Positions 8,200 through 17,371 of a stretch of 56,163 nucleotides of DNA are shown here, piece by piece (position 1 is the stretch's first letter; every line of letters starts with the position of its first letter). The notes under the pieces were generated by a model that searched no databases, was not told where the DNA came from, and saw nothing but the letters and a program-made list of their open reading frames with translations. The DNA is taken from positions 1-56,163 of the forward strand of contig DASUHP010000069.1 of the NCBI GenBank assembly GCA_036273455.1. The letters run 5' to 3'. The position numbers and the translations under genes were made by a program. This DNA comes from CAIYRG01 sp036273455 (lineage in GTDB: Bacteria > Pseudomonadota > Alphaproteobacteria > Micropepsales > Micropepsaceae).

Positions 8200-9954
8200 A
8201 TGGCCGCCAATGCTTCCGACGTTCTGGTTCAGACGCTGATCGACTGGGGCGTCAATGTCGTATTCGGCATTCCTGGCGACGGGATCAACGGCATCATTGA
8301 GGCGCTTCGCAAACAGCAGGAAAAGATCCGCTTCGTGCAGACGCGGCACGAAGAAGCCGCCGCCTTCATGGCCTGCGGCTATGCCAAATGGACCGGGCAG
8401 CTTGGCGTCTGCATCGCCACCTCGGGTCCGGGCGGCATCCACCTGCTGAACGGTCTTTACGATGCAAAGCTCGACGGTCAGCCCGTGCTCGCCATCACCG
8501 GCTTGCAGTTTCACGACCTCGTCGAAACGATGACCCAGCAGGATGTGGAACTCGACAAGCTGTTCATGGATGTGGCGGTTTACAACGCGCGCATCATGGG
8601 CGCGGACCATGTCGAGAACGTGGTGGCGCTGGCCTGCCGAACCGCGCTGACTCGCCGGGGAGTGGCGCATATCACCATTCCGGTGGACACACAGGACGAG
8701 TCCCTATCCAGGGACATCCGTTCGCAGCGCAACATTCCGCATCATGTGTCCGATGTGATGTCGTCGGCGCATGGCATGCCGTCGGCAGCGCAGCTTGATC
8801 TCGCCGCATCGATTCTCAATGAAGCAAAGCGGCCCTGCATTCTGGCCGGGCGGGGCGCACTCGGAATCACCAATCTGCTGACTTCGATTGCCGACCGGCT
8901 CGGCGCGCCGGTATGCAAACCGCTGCTCGGCAAGGCGGCACTGCCCGATGACAGTCCGTTCAGCGCCGGCGGCGTTGGTCTGCTTGGCACGCGTCCGGCG
9001 CAGGATGCGCTGGAGCAATGCGACGCGTTGCTCATCGCCGGCAGCTCGTTCCCCTATATTGAATTCTATCCCAAACCCGGCGAGGCGCGCGGCATTCAGA
9101 TTGACCGCGATCCCACCCGGATTGGGCTGCGCTATCCGGTCGAATGTGCGCTGGTCGGCGATACCGGGCCCGTGCTCGCGCAGCTTCTGCCGAAACTTAA
9201 TCCGCGGCAGGACCGCAGCTTCCTGGAAAAGATGCAGAAGGGCATGAGGGACTGGCGCGACCAGCTGGAGGAGCAGGGCACGAATCCGGCGAAGCCGATG
9301 AAGCCGCAGGTGGTCGCCTATGAGCTGAACAAATGTCTGAAGGACAACGCGATCATCGCCACCGATTCCGGCACGATCACCACCTGGGCAGCGCGGTTCC
9401 TCAATATCCGCGGCGACCGCAAATTCTCCTGCTCGGGCAATCTCGCGACCATGGCTTGCGGGCTGCCTTATGCGATCTCCGCCGCCATTGCCCATCCTGA
9501 ACGCCAGGTCGTCGCCTTCGTTGGCGACGGCGGTGTCACCATGCTGCTGGGTGAGCTTGCCACCTGCGTGAAATACCAGCTCGACGTGAAGATCGTGGTG
9601 ATCAAGAACAACGCCCTCGGCCAGATCAAATGGGAGCAGATGGTCTTCCTGGGCAACCCGGAATATGTCTGCGACCTGCAGCCGATCGATTTCGCCACCG
9701 TGGCGCGGGGTTTCGGAATTCAATCTTTCACCATCGACGATCCGGCGCAGTGCGGCGCCATCATGACTCAGGCGATGAGCATGAAAGGCCCGGTTCTGAT
9801 CGAAGCGGTGGTCGATCCCAACGAACCGCCTATGCCGCCCAAAGTCACCGCGAAACAGGCGGCGCATTTCGCAATGTCACTCGCCAAGGGTACCCCGCAT
9901 GCCGGCAAAATCGCGCTCACTGTTGCGTCGGACACAGTCCGCGAAATCGTCTGA
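8200..9954 (+). CDS. Thiamine-diphosphate-dependent enzyme (acetolactate synthase/pyruvate oxidase-like)
   Basis: The 584-residue length and three-domain order fit the ThDP enzyme family. The N-terminal domain has FGIPGDGINGI and the activating Glu in RHEEAAAFMA; the central domain contains LAGRGALG; the C-terminal ThDP-binding motif starts at GDGGVTMLLGEL and ends in VIKNN. It most resembles pyruvate oxidase (PoxB) or generic ThDP-requiring decarboxylases rather than biosynthetic acetolactate synthase. No small subunit gene is adjacent. GAGGTGATGC precedes the ATG. The next gene overlaps its 3' end, and the cluster through 13957 suggests it decarboxylates a 2-oxo acid made by downstream enzymes. 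Substrate unknown. Confidence 0.85.
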   Translation: MAANASDVLVQTLIDWGVNVVFGIPGDGINGIIEALRKQQEKIRFVQTRHEEAAAFMACGYAKWTGQLGVCIATSGPGGIHLLNGLYDAKLDGQPVLAITGLQFHDLVETMTQQDVELDKLFMDVAVYNARIMGADHVENVVALACRTALTRRGVAHITIPVDTQDESLSRDIRSQRNIPHHVSDVMSSAHGMPSAAQLDLAASILNEAKRPCILAGRGALGITNLLTSIADRLGAPVCKPLLGKAALPDDSPFSAGGVGLLGTRPAQDALEQCDALLIAGSSFPYIEFYPKPGEARGIQIDRDPTRIGLRYPVECALVGDTGPVLAQLLPKLNPRQDRSFLEKMQKGMRDWRDQLEEQGTNPAKPMKPQVVAYELNKCLKDNAIIATDSGTITTWAARFLNIRGDRKFSCSGNLATMACGLPYAISAAIAHPERQVVAFVGDGGVTMLLGELATCVKYQLDVKIVVIKNNALGQIKWEQMVFLGNPEYVCDLQPIDFATVARGFGIQSFTIDDPAQCGAIMTQAMSMKGPVLIEAVVDPNEPPMPPKVTAKQAAHFAMSLAKGTPHAGKIALTVASDTVREIV

Positions 9955-11053
9955 TCACGCACTGACCGGGCCGAAAATCGGGGCCGTCAAAGCGTCCGCC
10001 TACAAAATTCCGACGGACGCGCCGGAATCCGACGGCACGCTCGAATGGGACAGCACCACGCTCGTGCTGGCGGAAATCTCCGCCGGCGGCAAAACCGGCA
10101 TCGGCTATTCTTATGCCAGTGATGCAGCCGCCGGGATCATCACCGGAAAACTGGCAAAGCATCTCGAAGGCGCGGATGCGTTTTCCATTCCTGCCGCGTG
10201 GGAAGCCATGGTCGGTGCGGTGCGCAATCTCGGCTGGCGTGGTGTGTGCGCCAACGCGATTTCCGCCGCCGATATTGCGCTGTGGGACCTCAAAGCCAAA
10301 CTTCTCGCCTTGCCGGTGAGCGAACTTATCGGCCGGGCACAGGACCGGGTTGAAGTCTATGGCAGTGGGGGATTCACCTCATACGACAATCGACGGCTTG
10401 CCGAACAGCTTGGCGGCTGGGCGCATGAGGACGGCTGCCGTGCGGTAAAGATGAAAATCGGCCGCGAGCCGGACAAGGACCTGACGCGGATCCGCGCCGC
10501 CCATAAGGCGATCGGCAAGGCGCAGCTGTTTGTCGATGCGAATGGCGCCTATTCGCGCAAACAGGCGCTGGAATTTGCCTGCGCATTTGCCGAATTCGGC
10601 ATCGGCTGGTTCGAAGAGCCGGTATCGAGCGACGATCTCGAAGGTTTGCGGCTGTTACGCGATCGCGCGCCGCCCGTCATGGACGTCGCCGCCGGCGAAT
10701 ATGGCTATGATCAATTTTACTTCCGCCGGATGCTCGAAGCAGGCGCGGTCGATGTGCTGCAGATCGATGCCACGCGCGCCTGCGGCTATACCGGATTTCT
10801 CATGGGCGCGGCAATTGCGCGATCCTTCAGCCTGCCGATTTCCAGCCACTGCGCTCCGGCGATTCACCTGCCGGTCGCGGCATCCTGTGCACATCTGAAA
10901 AACATGGAATGGTTCCACGACCATGTCCGCATCGAACATATGCTGTTCGATGGCGCGCCCGATATTCGCGACGGTTTTGTGCTCCCCGATTTTCAGCGCT
11001 CCGGACACGGATTGGAATTCCGGCGCGCCGCTGCCGAGAAATACAGGGTGTGA
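9899..11053 (+). CDS. Enolase-superfamily enzyme (mandelate racemase/muconate lactonizing type)
   Basis: The 384-residue protein has the full metal and acid-base set of the mandelate racemase subgroup: KMK (K184-K186), metal ligands D213 (VDANGAY), E239 or E240 (WFEEP) and E267 (AGEYG), then D290 (QIDATRACG) and H317 (SSHCAP) as the His-Asp dyad. This points to a sugar-acid dehydratase or racemase. The ATG at 9899 lies inside the preceding gene (56-base overlap); a later non-ATG start is possible because the conserved part begins near residue 25. It is followed four bases later by the FAD/Fe-S dehydrogenase. A role in breaking down a hydroxy or sugar acid is inferred from context. Confidence 0.85.
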   Translation: MPAKSRSLLRRTQSAKSSDHALTGPKIGAVKASAYKIPTDAPESDGTLEWDSTTLVLAEISAGGKTGIGYSYASDAAAGIITGKLAKHLEGADAFSIPAAWEAMVGAVRNLGWRGVCANAISAADIALWDLKAKLLALPVSELIGRAQDRVEVYGSGGFTSYDNRRLAEQLGGWAHEDGCRAVKMKIGREPDKDLTRIRAAHKAIGKAQLFVDANGAYSRKQALEFACAFAEFGIGWFEEPVSSDDLEGLRLLRDRAPPVMDVAAGEYGYDQFYFRRMLEAGAVDVLQIDATRACGYTGFLMGAAIARSFSLPISSHCAPAIHLPVAASCAHLKNMEWFHDHVRIEHMLFDGAPDIRDGFVLPDFQRSGHGLEFRRAAAEKYRV

Positions 11054-11056
11054 GCC

Positions 11057-13957
11057 ATGACTGCGTTAGTGACCATCGACAACCGGCCACTGGTTTCCCC
11101 GCACCCGGACGTAAATGTCGGCGCGCTGAAACAATCACTCGGCGCGGCGATTTCCGGCGAGGTGCGGTTCGACGGCGGATCGCGCGCGCTTTACGCCACT
11201 GACGCCTCGAATTACCGGCAGGTTCCAATCGGAGTGGTGATTCCAAAATCCGTAGCGGATGTCGAACGTGCGATCGCGATCTGCCGCGAATATGGGGCGC
11301 CGATCACCAATCGCGGCGGTGGCACGAGTCTCGCCGGACAATGCTGCAATGTTGCGGTGATTATCGACTTCTCGAAATATCTCAATCGCATTCTCGAATT
11401 GAACGTGGAGGAGCGCTACGCCTGGGTCGAACCAGGCTGTGTTCTCGACGATCTCAGGCACGAAGCGGAAAAGCATCACCTGACCTTCGGGCCGGATCCG
11501 TCCACGCATAATCACAACACGCTGGGCGGGATGGCGGGAAATAATTCCTGCGGCGTCCATTCAGTCATGGCCGGGCGTACTGCCGACAATATTGAGGCGT
11601 TGGAAATCCTCACCTATGACGGCGAGAAGATGATCGTCGGCGAGACCAGCAACGAAGAATATCAACGCATTCTGGCGGACGGAGGGCGGCAGGCGGAGAT
11701 CTATCGCGCGCTGAAAGAACTGGTGGATCAGTTTGCGCCGCTGATCCGCCAGAAATACCCCAAAATCCCGCGCCGCGTGTCAGGTTACAATCTCGACAAT
11801 CTGTTGCCGGAAAACGGTTTCCATGTCGCGCGCGCTCTCGTTGGTTCGGAAGGGACCTGCATCACAATTCTGCGCCTCAAATGCCGGCTGATACCGAGCC
11901 CGCGGGAACGCGTGCTGCTGATGCTCGGCTATCCCGATCCCTATCTCGCCGGCGATGCGGTGGCGCAGATCCGCGCTTCCGGTCCGATCGGATTAGAAGG
12001 CATGGACCGCAAACTGATGGACAATCTCAGGCGCAAGCACCCGGACGAAAAGGATTCGGAACTGCTGCCGGAAGGTGACGCATGGCTGCTGGTCGAATTC
12101 GGAGGGGAGACATGCGAACAGGCCGAAGCACAGGCACGCGCGTTGATGACGGAATTGCAAAAGGCACGGCCGCGCCCGTCAATGAAGCTCGCCATCGACA
12201 AAAAGACGCAGCGCATGATGTGGAAACTGCGCGGTGCTGGTCTTGGAGTCACCGCGCATGTGCCGATTATCGGCGCAACCCATGAGGGCTGGGAAGATTC
12301 CGCAGTGCCTCCGGAGCGCATCGGGGACTATCTGCGCGATTTCGAGAAATTGCTGCAGCGCTATCAGTACACGACCGCCCTGTACGGACATTTCGGCGAC
12401 GGCTGTGTGCATTGCCGGATCAATTTCGACCTGAGAACGCCGGACGGCGTCGCGAAATATCGCCGCTTCATCGCCGACGCCGCAGACCTCGTGCTGTCCT
12501 ATGGCGGAAGCCTGTCGGGCGAGCATGGCGACGGGCAATCGCGCGGACAATTGCTCGACAAGATGTTCGGCCCTGAACTGATCCGCGCCTTCCGCAAATA
12601 CAAGGAGATCTGGGACCCTGAATGGAAGATGAATCCGGGCAAAGTGGTCCTGGCCTATTTGCCGACCGAGAATTTGCGCGAGGGACCGGACTATCGCCCG
12701 TGGTCACCCTCGACGCGCTTTATCTTTCCCGATGAAGAACGCGACTTTGCAAAGGCAGCCAACCGCTGTGTCGGAATTGGCCGCTGCCGCAAACACCGCG
12801 AAGAAGTGATGTGCCCGAGTTACATGGCGACGCGGGAGGAGGCGCATTCCACCCGCGGCCGCGCGCGGCTGCTGTTCGAGATGACGCTCGGCGAAGTCAT
12901 CACGGACGGCTGGCGCTCGGACGCGGTGCATGATGCGCTCGATCTCTGCCTCGCCTGCAAGGCCTGCAAGCATGAATGTCCGGTCAATGTCGACATGGCC
13001 GATTACAAGGCCGAATTCATGCATCACCATTATGAGGGACGCTGGCGGCCGCGATCGGCCTATAGCATGGGTCTGATCTGGTGGTGGGCACGCGCCGCGG
13101 AAATCGCGCCCGGCATCGTGAATGCGCTGTCGCACACTGCGCCGTTCGAGAATTTCGCGAAATGGCTGGGCGGATTTGCGCAGGCGCGCGAAATTCCGCG
13201 CTTTGCCAATCCGACATTCCGCGGCTGGTTCCGGGGATTGCACAGGCCTGCGCGTTCCGGGCGGCGCCTGCTGCTCTGGGTGGATACATTCCACAATTAT
13301 CTGACCCCCGAGCCGCTGAAGGCGACGGTGACGCTGCTCGAAAGCGCCGGCTGGAATGTCGAGATTCTCGAACACAATGTGTGTTGCGGCCGGCCGCTTT
13401 ATTCCTTTGGGATGCTCGGCCTGGCGGACAAAGTCTGGCGGAAAACGCTCGCGGCGCTCACCCCTTATGTAAAACATGACATTCCGATCGTCGGGATCGA
13501 GCCTGCCTGCGTCAGCGCGTTCCGCGACGAGTTGCGTCAGATGTTTCCCGACAACGAGGTCGCCAGAGCGCTTTCGAAGCACGTGCGGCATCTCAGCGAA
13601 TTCCTGCACGAAACGGGATACCGGCCGCAAAATCTCTCGGGCCGTGCATTGCTGCATCTACACTGCCACCAACGCGCGATCCTCGACGGCAGTGCCGAAC
13701 AGGAACTGCTGCAGGCGGCGGGAATCGACGTCGAAACACTGGACAGCGGCTGCTGCGGAATGGCCGGCGATTATGGTTTCCGCAAGGAAAGCTATGACGT
13801 TGGTATGCGCATTGCGGAGGACCGGTTTCTGCCGAAGATCCGCGCGCGCGGCGATGCCGTCGTAGTCGCCGACGGCTATTCGTGCCGGGAACAGGCGCGC
13901 CAGTGCCTTGGCTACACACCGCTCTCCCTCGCCGAACTCCTGACGCGTCAAACCTAG
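11057..13957 (+). CDS. FAD-binding dehydrogenase fused to Fe-S and CCG domains (D-lactate/2-hydroxyacid dehydrogenase type)
   Basis: The 966-residue protein joins a VAO-type FAD-binding domain (NRGGGTSLAGQ and FGPDPSTHNHNTLGG in the first 165 residues), a FAD-oxidase C-terminal domain (GHFGDGCVHCRI, SGEHGDGQSRG), a ferredoxin-like 4Fe-4S segment at about 570-650 (second cluster CLACKACKHECP) and two CCG cysteine-rich motifs (VCCGRPLYS near 777, SGCCGMAGDYGF near 899). This equals GlcD plus GlcF in one chain, as in bacterial D-lactate or D-2-hydroxyglutarate dehydrogenases that feed electrons to quinone. It is third in the plus-strand cluster, four bases after the enolase-type gene. The substrate is probably a 2-hydroxy acid; which one is not shown. 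Confidence 0.88.
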   Translation: MTALVTIDNRPLVSPHPDVNVGALKQSLGAAISGEVRFDGGSRALYATDASNYRQVPIGVVIPKSVADVERAIAICREYGAPITNRGGGTSLAGQCCNVAVIIDFSKYLNRILELNVEERYAWVEPGCVLDDLRHEAEKHHLTFGPDPSTHNHNTLGGMAGNNSCGVHSVMAGRTADNIEALEILTYDGEKMIVGETSNEEYQRILADGGRQAEIYRALKELVDQFAPLIRQKYPKIPRRVSGYNLDNLLPENGFHVARALVGSEGTCITILRLKCRLIPSPRERVLLMLGYPDPYLAGDAVAQIRASGPIGLEGMDRKLMDNLRRKHPDEKDSELLPEGDAWLLVEFGGETCEQAEAQARALMTELQKARPRPSMKLAIDKKTQRMMWKLRGAGLGVTAHVPIIGATHEGWEDSAVPPERIGDYLRDFEKLLQRYQYTTALYGHFGDGCVHCRINFDLRTPDGVAKYRRFIADAADLVLSYGGSLSGEHGDGQSRGQLLDKMFGPELIRAFRKYKEIWDPEWKMNPGKVVLAYLPTENLREGPDYRPWSPSTRFIFPDEERDFAKAANRCVGIGRCRKHREEVMCPSYMATREEAHSTRGRARLLFEMTLGEVITDGWRSDAVHDALDLCLACKACKHECPVNVDMADYKAEFMHHHYEGRWRPRSAYSMGLIWWWARAAEIAPGIVNALSHTAPFENFAKWLGGFAQAREIPRFANPTFRGWFRGLHRPARSGRRLLLWVDTFHNYLTPEPLKATVTLLESAGWNVEILEHNVCCGRPLYSFGMLGLADKVWRKTLAALTPYVKHDIPIVGIEPACVSAFRDELRQMFPDNEVARALSKHVRHLSEFLHETGYRPQNLSGRALLHLHCHQRAILDGSAEQELLQAAGIDVETLDSGCCGMAGDYGFRKESYDVGMRIAEDRFLPKIRARGDAVVVADGYSCREQARQCLGYTPLSLAELLTRQT

Positions 13958-14067
13958 TTGTCATGGCAGGGCTTGATGTTTGGCCCGGGGACAAAAGGGG
14001 GTGCACGCGGTGACACGTCCTGTTCCACCGTCTAAACTCCGGCCGCAATTCGCGGGAGCCGGAAATT

Positions 14068-14523
14068 ATGGCGGTTCGCTTCACCCTGAATGACAAACCG
14101 GCGATTTCAAATGCGCCGCCCGATACGCCGCTGCTGTGGGTCATTCGCGAAGAGCTGAAGCTGCCCGGCACGAAATTCGGCTGCGGTGCCGGGCTGTGCG
14201 GGGCCTGCATGGTGCATCTCGACGGTACGCGCGCGTTTTCCTGCCAGACCGCGGTGTCTCAGGTCGAAGGGCGCTCCGTCACCACCATCGAAGGGCTCTC
14301 GACCGACGCATCTCATCCGGTGCAGCGCGCCTGGCTCGCCGAGCGCGTGCCGCAATGCGGCTATTGCCAGTCCGGTCAGATCATGAGCGCCGCCGCATTG
14401 CTGAAGGAAAATCCTCACCCGACGCGCGAACAGATCGTCGCCTTCATGGATACCAATATCTGCCGCTGCGGGACCTATCCCCGCATTGTGCGCGCGATCG
14501 AACGCGCGGCTCGGGAGGGCTGA
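14068..14523 (+). CDS. iorA: 2Fe-2S subunit of a molybdenum hydroxylase (isoquinoline 1-oxidoreductase alpha type)
   Basis: The 151-residue protein shows both [2Fe-2S] domains of the xanthine-oxidase family small subunit. The plant-ferredoxin-like motif is GCGAGLCGACMVH with a distal C in AFSCQ, and the second is CGYCQSGQ followed by NICRCGTYPRI. It passes electrons from the molybdenum centre in the partner subunit. GGGAG precedes the ATG. The gene for the large subunit follows after three bases. It lacks a Tat signal; the complex is probably exported through the partner. Confidence 0.9.
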   Translation: MAVRFTLNDKPAISNAPPDTPLLWVIREELKLPGTKFGCGAGLCGACMVHLDGTRAFSCQTAVSQVEGRSVTTIEGLSTDASHPVQRAWLAERVPQCGYCQSGQIMSAAALLKENPHPTREQIVAFMDTNICRCGTYPRIVRAIERAAREG

Positions 14524-14526
14524 GAC

Positions 14527-16734
14527 ATGCGCGAACATAATCACCAGATCACCCGCCGGAAGATGATGATCGGCGCTGCGGGACTGGCTTTCGCCGTAGC
14601 ATATGACGGAACGCATCCTGTGCTCGCGGCGCAAATGGCATCGGCCGAAAACGGCGCCAAAGCGATCAATCCCTGGGTCAGCATTGCGCCCGACGGGCGG
14701 ATTTTCATCATGTCGCCCGCGGCCGAAATGGGGCAGGGCTCGCGCACTTCGCTGCCGCGTATTGTCGCCGATGAACTCGACGCCGATTGGGATAAGGTGC
14801 AGATCGTCCCGGCGCCGCCGATCGATTCGCTCTACGCCAATCCGGGCTTCGGCATGCTGTACACCGCAGGCAGTAATGCGGTGACCAGCTATTTCACGCC
14901 GTTACGGAAATTCGGGCGGCAGGTGCGCAAAGTGCTGCTGGAAAATGCCGCGCGCAAATGGGGCGTCGCTGTGTCTGAACTCGTGACGGAACCTTCCGTT
15001 GTGATTCACGCGGCGACAGGGCGGCGCCTCGCCTATGGCGAGATTGCGGCTTTTGCGGAGCTGCCGGAACATGCGCCGGAGATTGCCGATAGCGATCTGA
15101 AGCGACACAGTCAATTCCGTTACATCGGCAAGGATTCGCTGCGCGTCGATCTGCCGGGCAAAGTGGCCGGGCGCGCCGAATATGCGATCGACGTGCAGTT
15201 GCCCGGGATGCTGTATGCCTGTGTTTTGCGCGCACCCGTTGAAGGGGCAGCACCTGCACGCGTGAATGACGAGGCTGGACGCGGGGTGGCGGGCGTCCGC
15301 GAGATCGTCACCCTGCCATATGGGGTTGGCATTCTCGCCGAAACACCCTGGTCGGCGTTTGCCGCGCGCCAGGCTTTACTGGGCGAGGTCACATGGACAC
15401 ATGATGGCCGCGCCTGGGGTTTCGACAGCGATGCCGCAACCGCGGAATATGCCGCCGCTGCACGCGACACGAATGCGCCGGCAACGGTATGGGACAAACG
15501 CGGGAATGCGGCGGCCGAACTAAGCCGTGCCGCAACCATCGTCGAAGCCGATTATGTCAGCGATTATGCGTATCACGCTCAGATGGAGCCGCTGAATGCG
15601 ATTGCTTCGGTATCACCGGACGGAAGCAGGGCGGAAATCTGGTGCGGGACACAAAGCCAGACAATGGCGCAGGAGGCGGTCGCGAAGGTCCTGGGAATAT
15701 TGCGATCAAATGTGACGCTGCACGACACGCTGCTGGGCGGAGCATTTGGCCGGCGCGGTCACCGGGATGAGGAGTTCATCGTCGATGCGGTCCTGCTCGC
15801 CAAACATGCAGGCCGTCCGGTGAAAGTGCGATGGACGCGTGAGGACGACGTGCACAATGGACGGCTGCGGCCGCTGTCGGCGCATCATCTGCGCGCCGGT
15901 CTGGATGCTGCCGGCCGGCTGATCGCCTGGCATCAGCGTATCGCGGTTGATCGTGTGCTGCCCTATGCCGATCCGGTGCGATACGAAGCGGCGAAACACC
16001 GCGACGGGATTGTCATGCGCGGCGTCGAGTTGACCACCTATGACATTCCGCACGAACTGAGCGAACAGCTCTATCGCGACTCGGGTGTACGCACTTCGCC
16101 GTTGCGCGGCGTTGGCTGGACGGCGAACACTTTCGCTGCGGAAAGCTTCGTCGATGAAATTGCCGTCAGGCGTGACGCCGATCCGGTGCAGTTCCGCATC
16201 GAATTGCTGAAGAATTTTCCACGCGGAAAGGCGGTGATGGAGCGCGTCGCCGAAATGGCCGGTTGGGGCAAGCCGCGCGACGGGCGAGCCCTTGGCGCCG
16301 CCTTCGTGGATTATTCAAACACGCCGATTGCCGGAATTGCCGAAGTGTCGCTCGATCGCGCGACAGGCGTCATTCGCGTGCACAATTTCTGGTGCGCCAT
16401 CGACTGCGGCATTCCGGTACATCCCGACAATGTCGTGGCCCAGACCGAGGGCAGCATTGTGTATGGGCTGGGGATCTCGTTGCGCGAGCGGATCACGGTG
16501 AAGAACGGCGCGGTGATGCAGTCGAACTTTTATGATTACCAGGTGCCGCGCATGAGGGACATTCCAGCCATCGAAGTTGCACTGATCCCGACCGATAATC
16601 ACCCGACCGGCGCCGGGCAAATGGGAACGCCCATCGTGGGCCCGGCCATCGCGAATGCGGTGTACCGGCTGACAGGTGTCCGCCTGCGGCAATCACCGAT
16701 GACTTCGGCTCGCGTGAAACAGGCGCTCGCGTAA
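14527..16734 (+). CDS. iorB: Molybdopterin subunit of a molybdenum hydroxylase (isoquinoline 1-oxidoreductase beta type)
   Basis: The 735-residue protein begins with a Tat-like signal (ITRRKMMIGAAGLAFAVAY). It has the two-domain aldehyde-oxidase fold with EMGQGSRTSLPRI, GGAFGRRGHRDEEF and SPLRGVGWTANTFAAESF. At the C-terminal end the expected catalytic GxGE reads GAGQMGTP: residue 698 is Gln (CAA at 16618). Xanthine-oxidase family enzymes use Glu here to activate the Mo-OH. Related exported subunits may share this Gln, so activity is not excluded. Such enzymes oxidise N-heterocycles or aldehydes. It ends seven bases before the convergent terC gene. The gene symbol follows family likeness only. 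Confidence 0.85.
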   Translation: MREHNHQITRRKMMIGAAGLAFAVAYDGTHPVLAAQMASAENGAKAINPWVSIAPDGRIFIMSPAAEMGQGSRTSLPRIVADELDADWDKVQIVPAPPIDSLYANPGFGMLYTAGSNAVTSYFTPLRKFGRQVRKVLLENAARKWGVAVSELVTEPSVVIHAATGRRLAYGEIAAFAELPEHAPEIADSDLKRHSQFRYIGKDSLRVDLPGKVAGRAEYAIDVQLPGMLYACVLRAPVEGAAPARVNDEAGRGVAGVREIVTLPYGVGILAETPWSAFAARQALLGEVTWTHDGRAWGFDSDAATAEYAAAARDTNAPATVWDKRGNAAAELSRAATIVEADYVSDYAYHAQMEPLNAIASVSPDGSRAEIWCGTQSQTMAQEAVAKVLGILRSNVTLHDTLLGGAFGRRGHRDEEFIVDAVLLAKHAGRPVKVRWTREDDVHNGRLRPLSAHHLRAGLDAAGRLIAWHQRIAVDRVLPYADPVRYEAAKHRDGIVMRGVELTTYDIPHELSEQLYRDSGVRTSPLRGVGWTANTFAAESFVDEIAVRRDADPVQFRIELLKNFPRGKAVMERVAEMAGWGKPRDGRALGAAFVDYSNTPIAGIAEVSLDRATGVIRVHNFWCAIDCGIPVHPDNVVAQTEGSIVYGLGISLRERITVKNGAVMQSNFYDYQVPRMRDIPAIEVALIPTDNHPTGAGQMGTPIVGPAIANAVYRLTGVRLRQSPMTSARVKQALA

Positions 16735-16741
16735 ACGGTAC

Positions 16742-17371
16742 TTATAAGCGGCGCAGGAGTGCGGGCAGTTCGCCGCTGCCCTGCCAGATCATGCTGAGCG
16801 CGACATAGAGCACGAGCAGAACGCCGACCCAGGACAACCAGGGATGCCGCTGCAGCAGGCGCGCGACGTAATTTGCCGCGACCGCCATGATGGCAACCGA
16901 CAGTACCAATCCGATGATCAGTACAGCGAAATTCTGCTTGGCAGCACCGGCAACCGCGAGCGCGTTGTCGACCGACATCGACACATCGGCAATGGCGACC
17001 TGCAGGATGGCGTTGCCGAAGCTCACTGGCGGCCGCCCTGGTGGTGCGGAGGGAGAAGTTTCCGGCACGTCGCGGGCCAGCGAGTCCCGATATAGCCGCC
17101 AGGCCACCCACAACAGGAGAATCCCGCCGGCGAAAGTGAGGCCAAGGATTTGCAGCAGATCGACCGCGATCACCGCAAGCACAAGGCGCAGCGCGATTGC
17201 AGTCCCCATGCCCCAGGCAATAACCCGGGGACGATCCTGAGCTGCCACGCGCGCGGCGACGGCGCCGATCACGACGACGTTGTCGCCCGACAGGACGATA
17301 TTGATCACCAGCACCTGTAAGAGTGCCGACAGCGCGGCGGTGGAGAACGGGTCCAAGTTGGTTATGGCCAA
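16742..17371 (-). CDS. TerC family integral membrane protein (YjbE type)
   Basis: The 209-residue protein has about seven hydrophobic segments and the TerC/YjbE signatures NIVLSGDNVVVIG near the N-terminus and ADVSMSVDNALAVAG in the second half, each with the conserved Asp in the membrane. Family members export manganese or help metalate exported proteins. A cytoplasmic loop rich in Pro and Ser lies at about 100-115. The start is TTG at 17371, inside the 3' end of hemF (10-base overlap), so translation is probably coupled. No yybP-ykoY-type riboswitch can fit upstream. It is third in trmL-hemF-terC. Confidence 0.85.
   Translation of the reverse strand: MAITNLDPFSTAALSALLQVLVINIVLSGDNVVVIGAVAARVAAQDRPRVIAWGMGTAIALRLVLAVIAVDLLQILGLTFAGGILLLWVAWRLYRDSLARDVPETSPSAPPGRPPVSFGNAILQVAIADVSMSVDNALAVAGAAKQNFAVLIIGLVLSVAIMAVAANYVARLLQRHPWLSWVGVLLVLYVALSMIWQGSGELPALLRRL

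Noticed and set aside
8704..9867. Minus-strand reading of 387 codons.
   Set aside because: It is antisense to the ThDP enzyme gene and has no family features.
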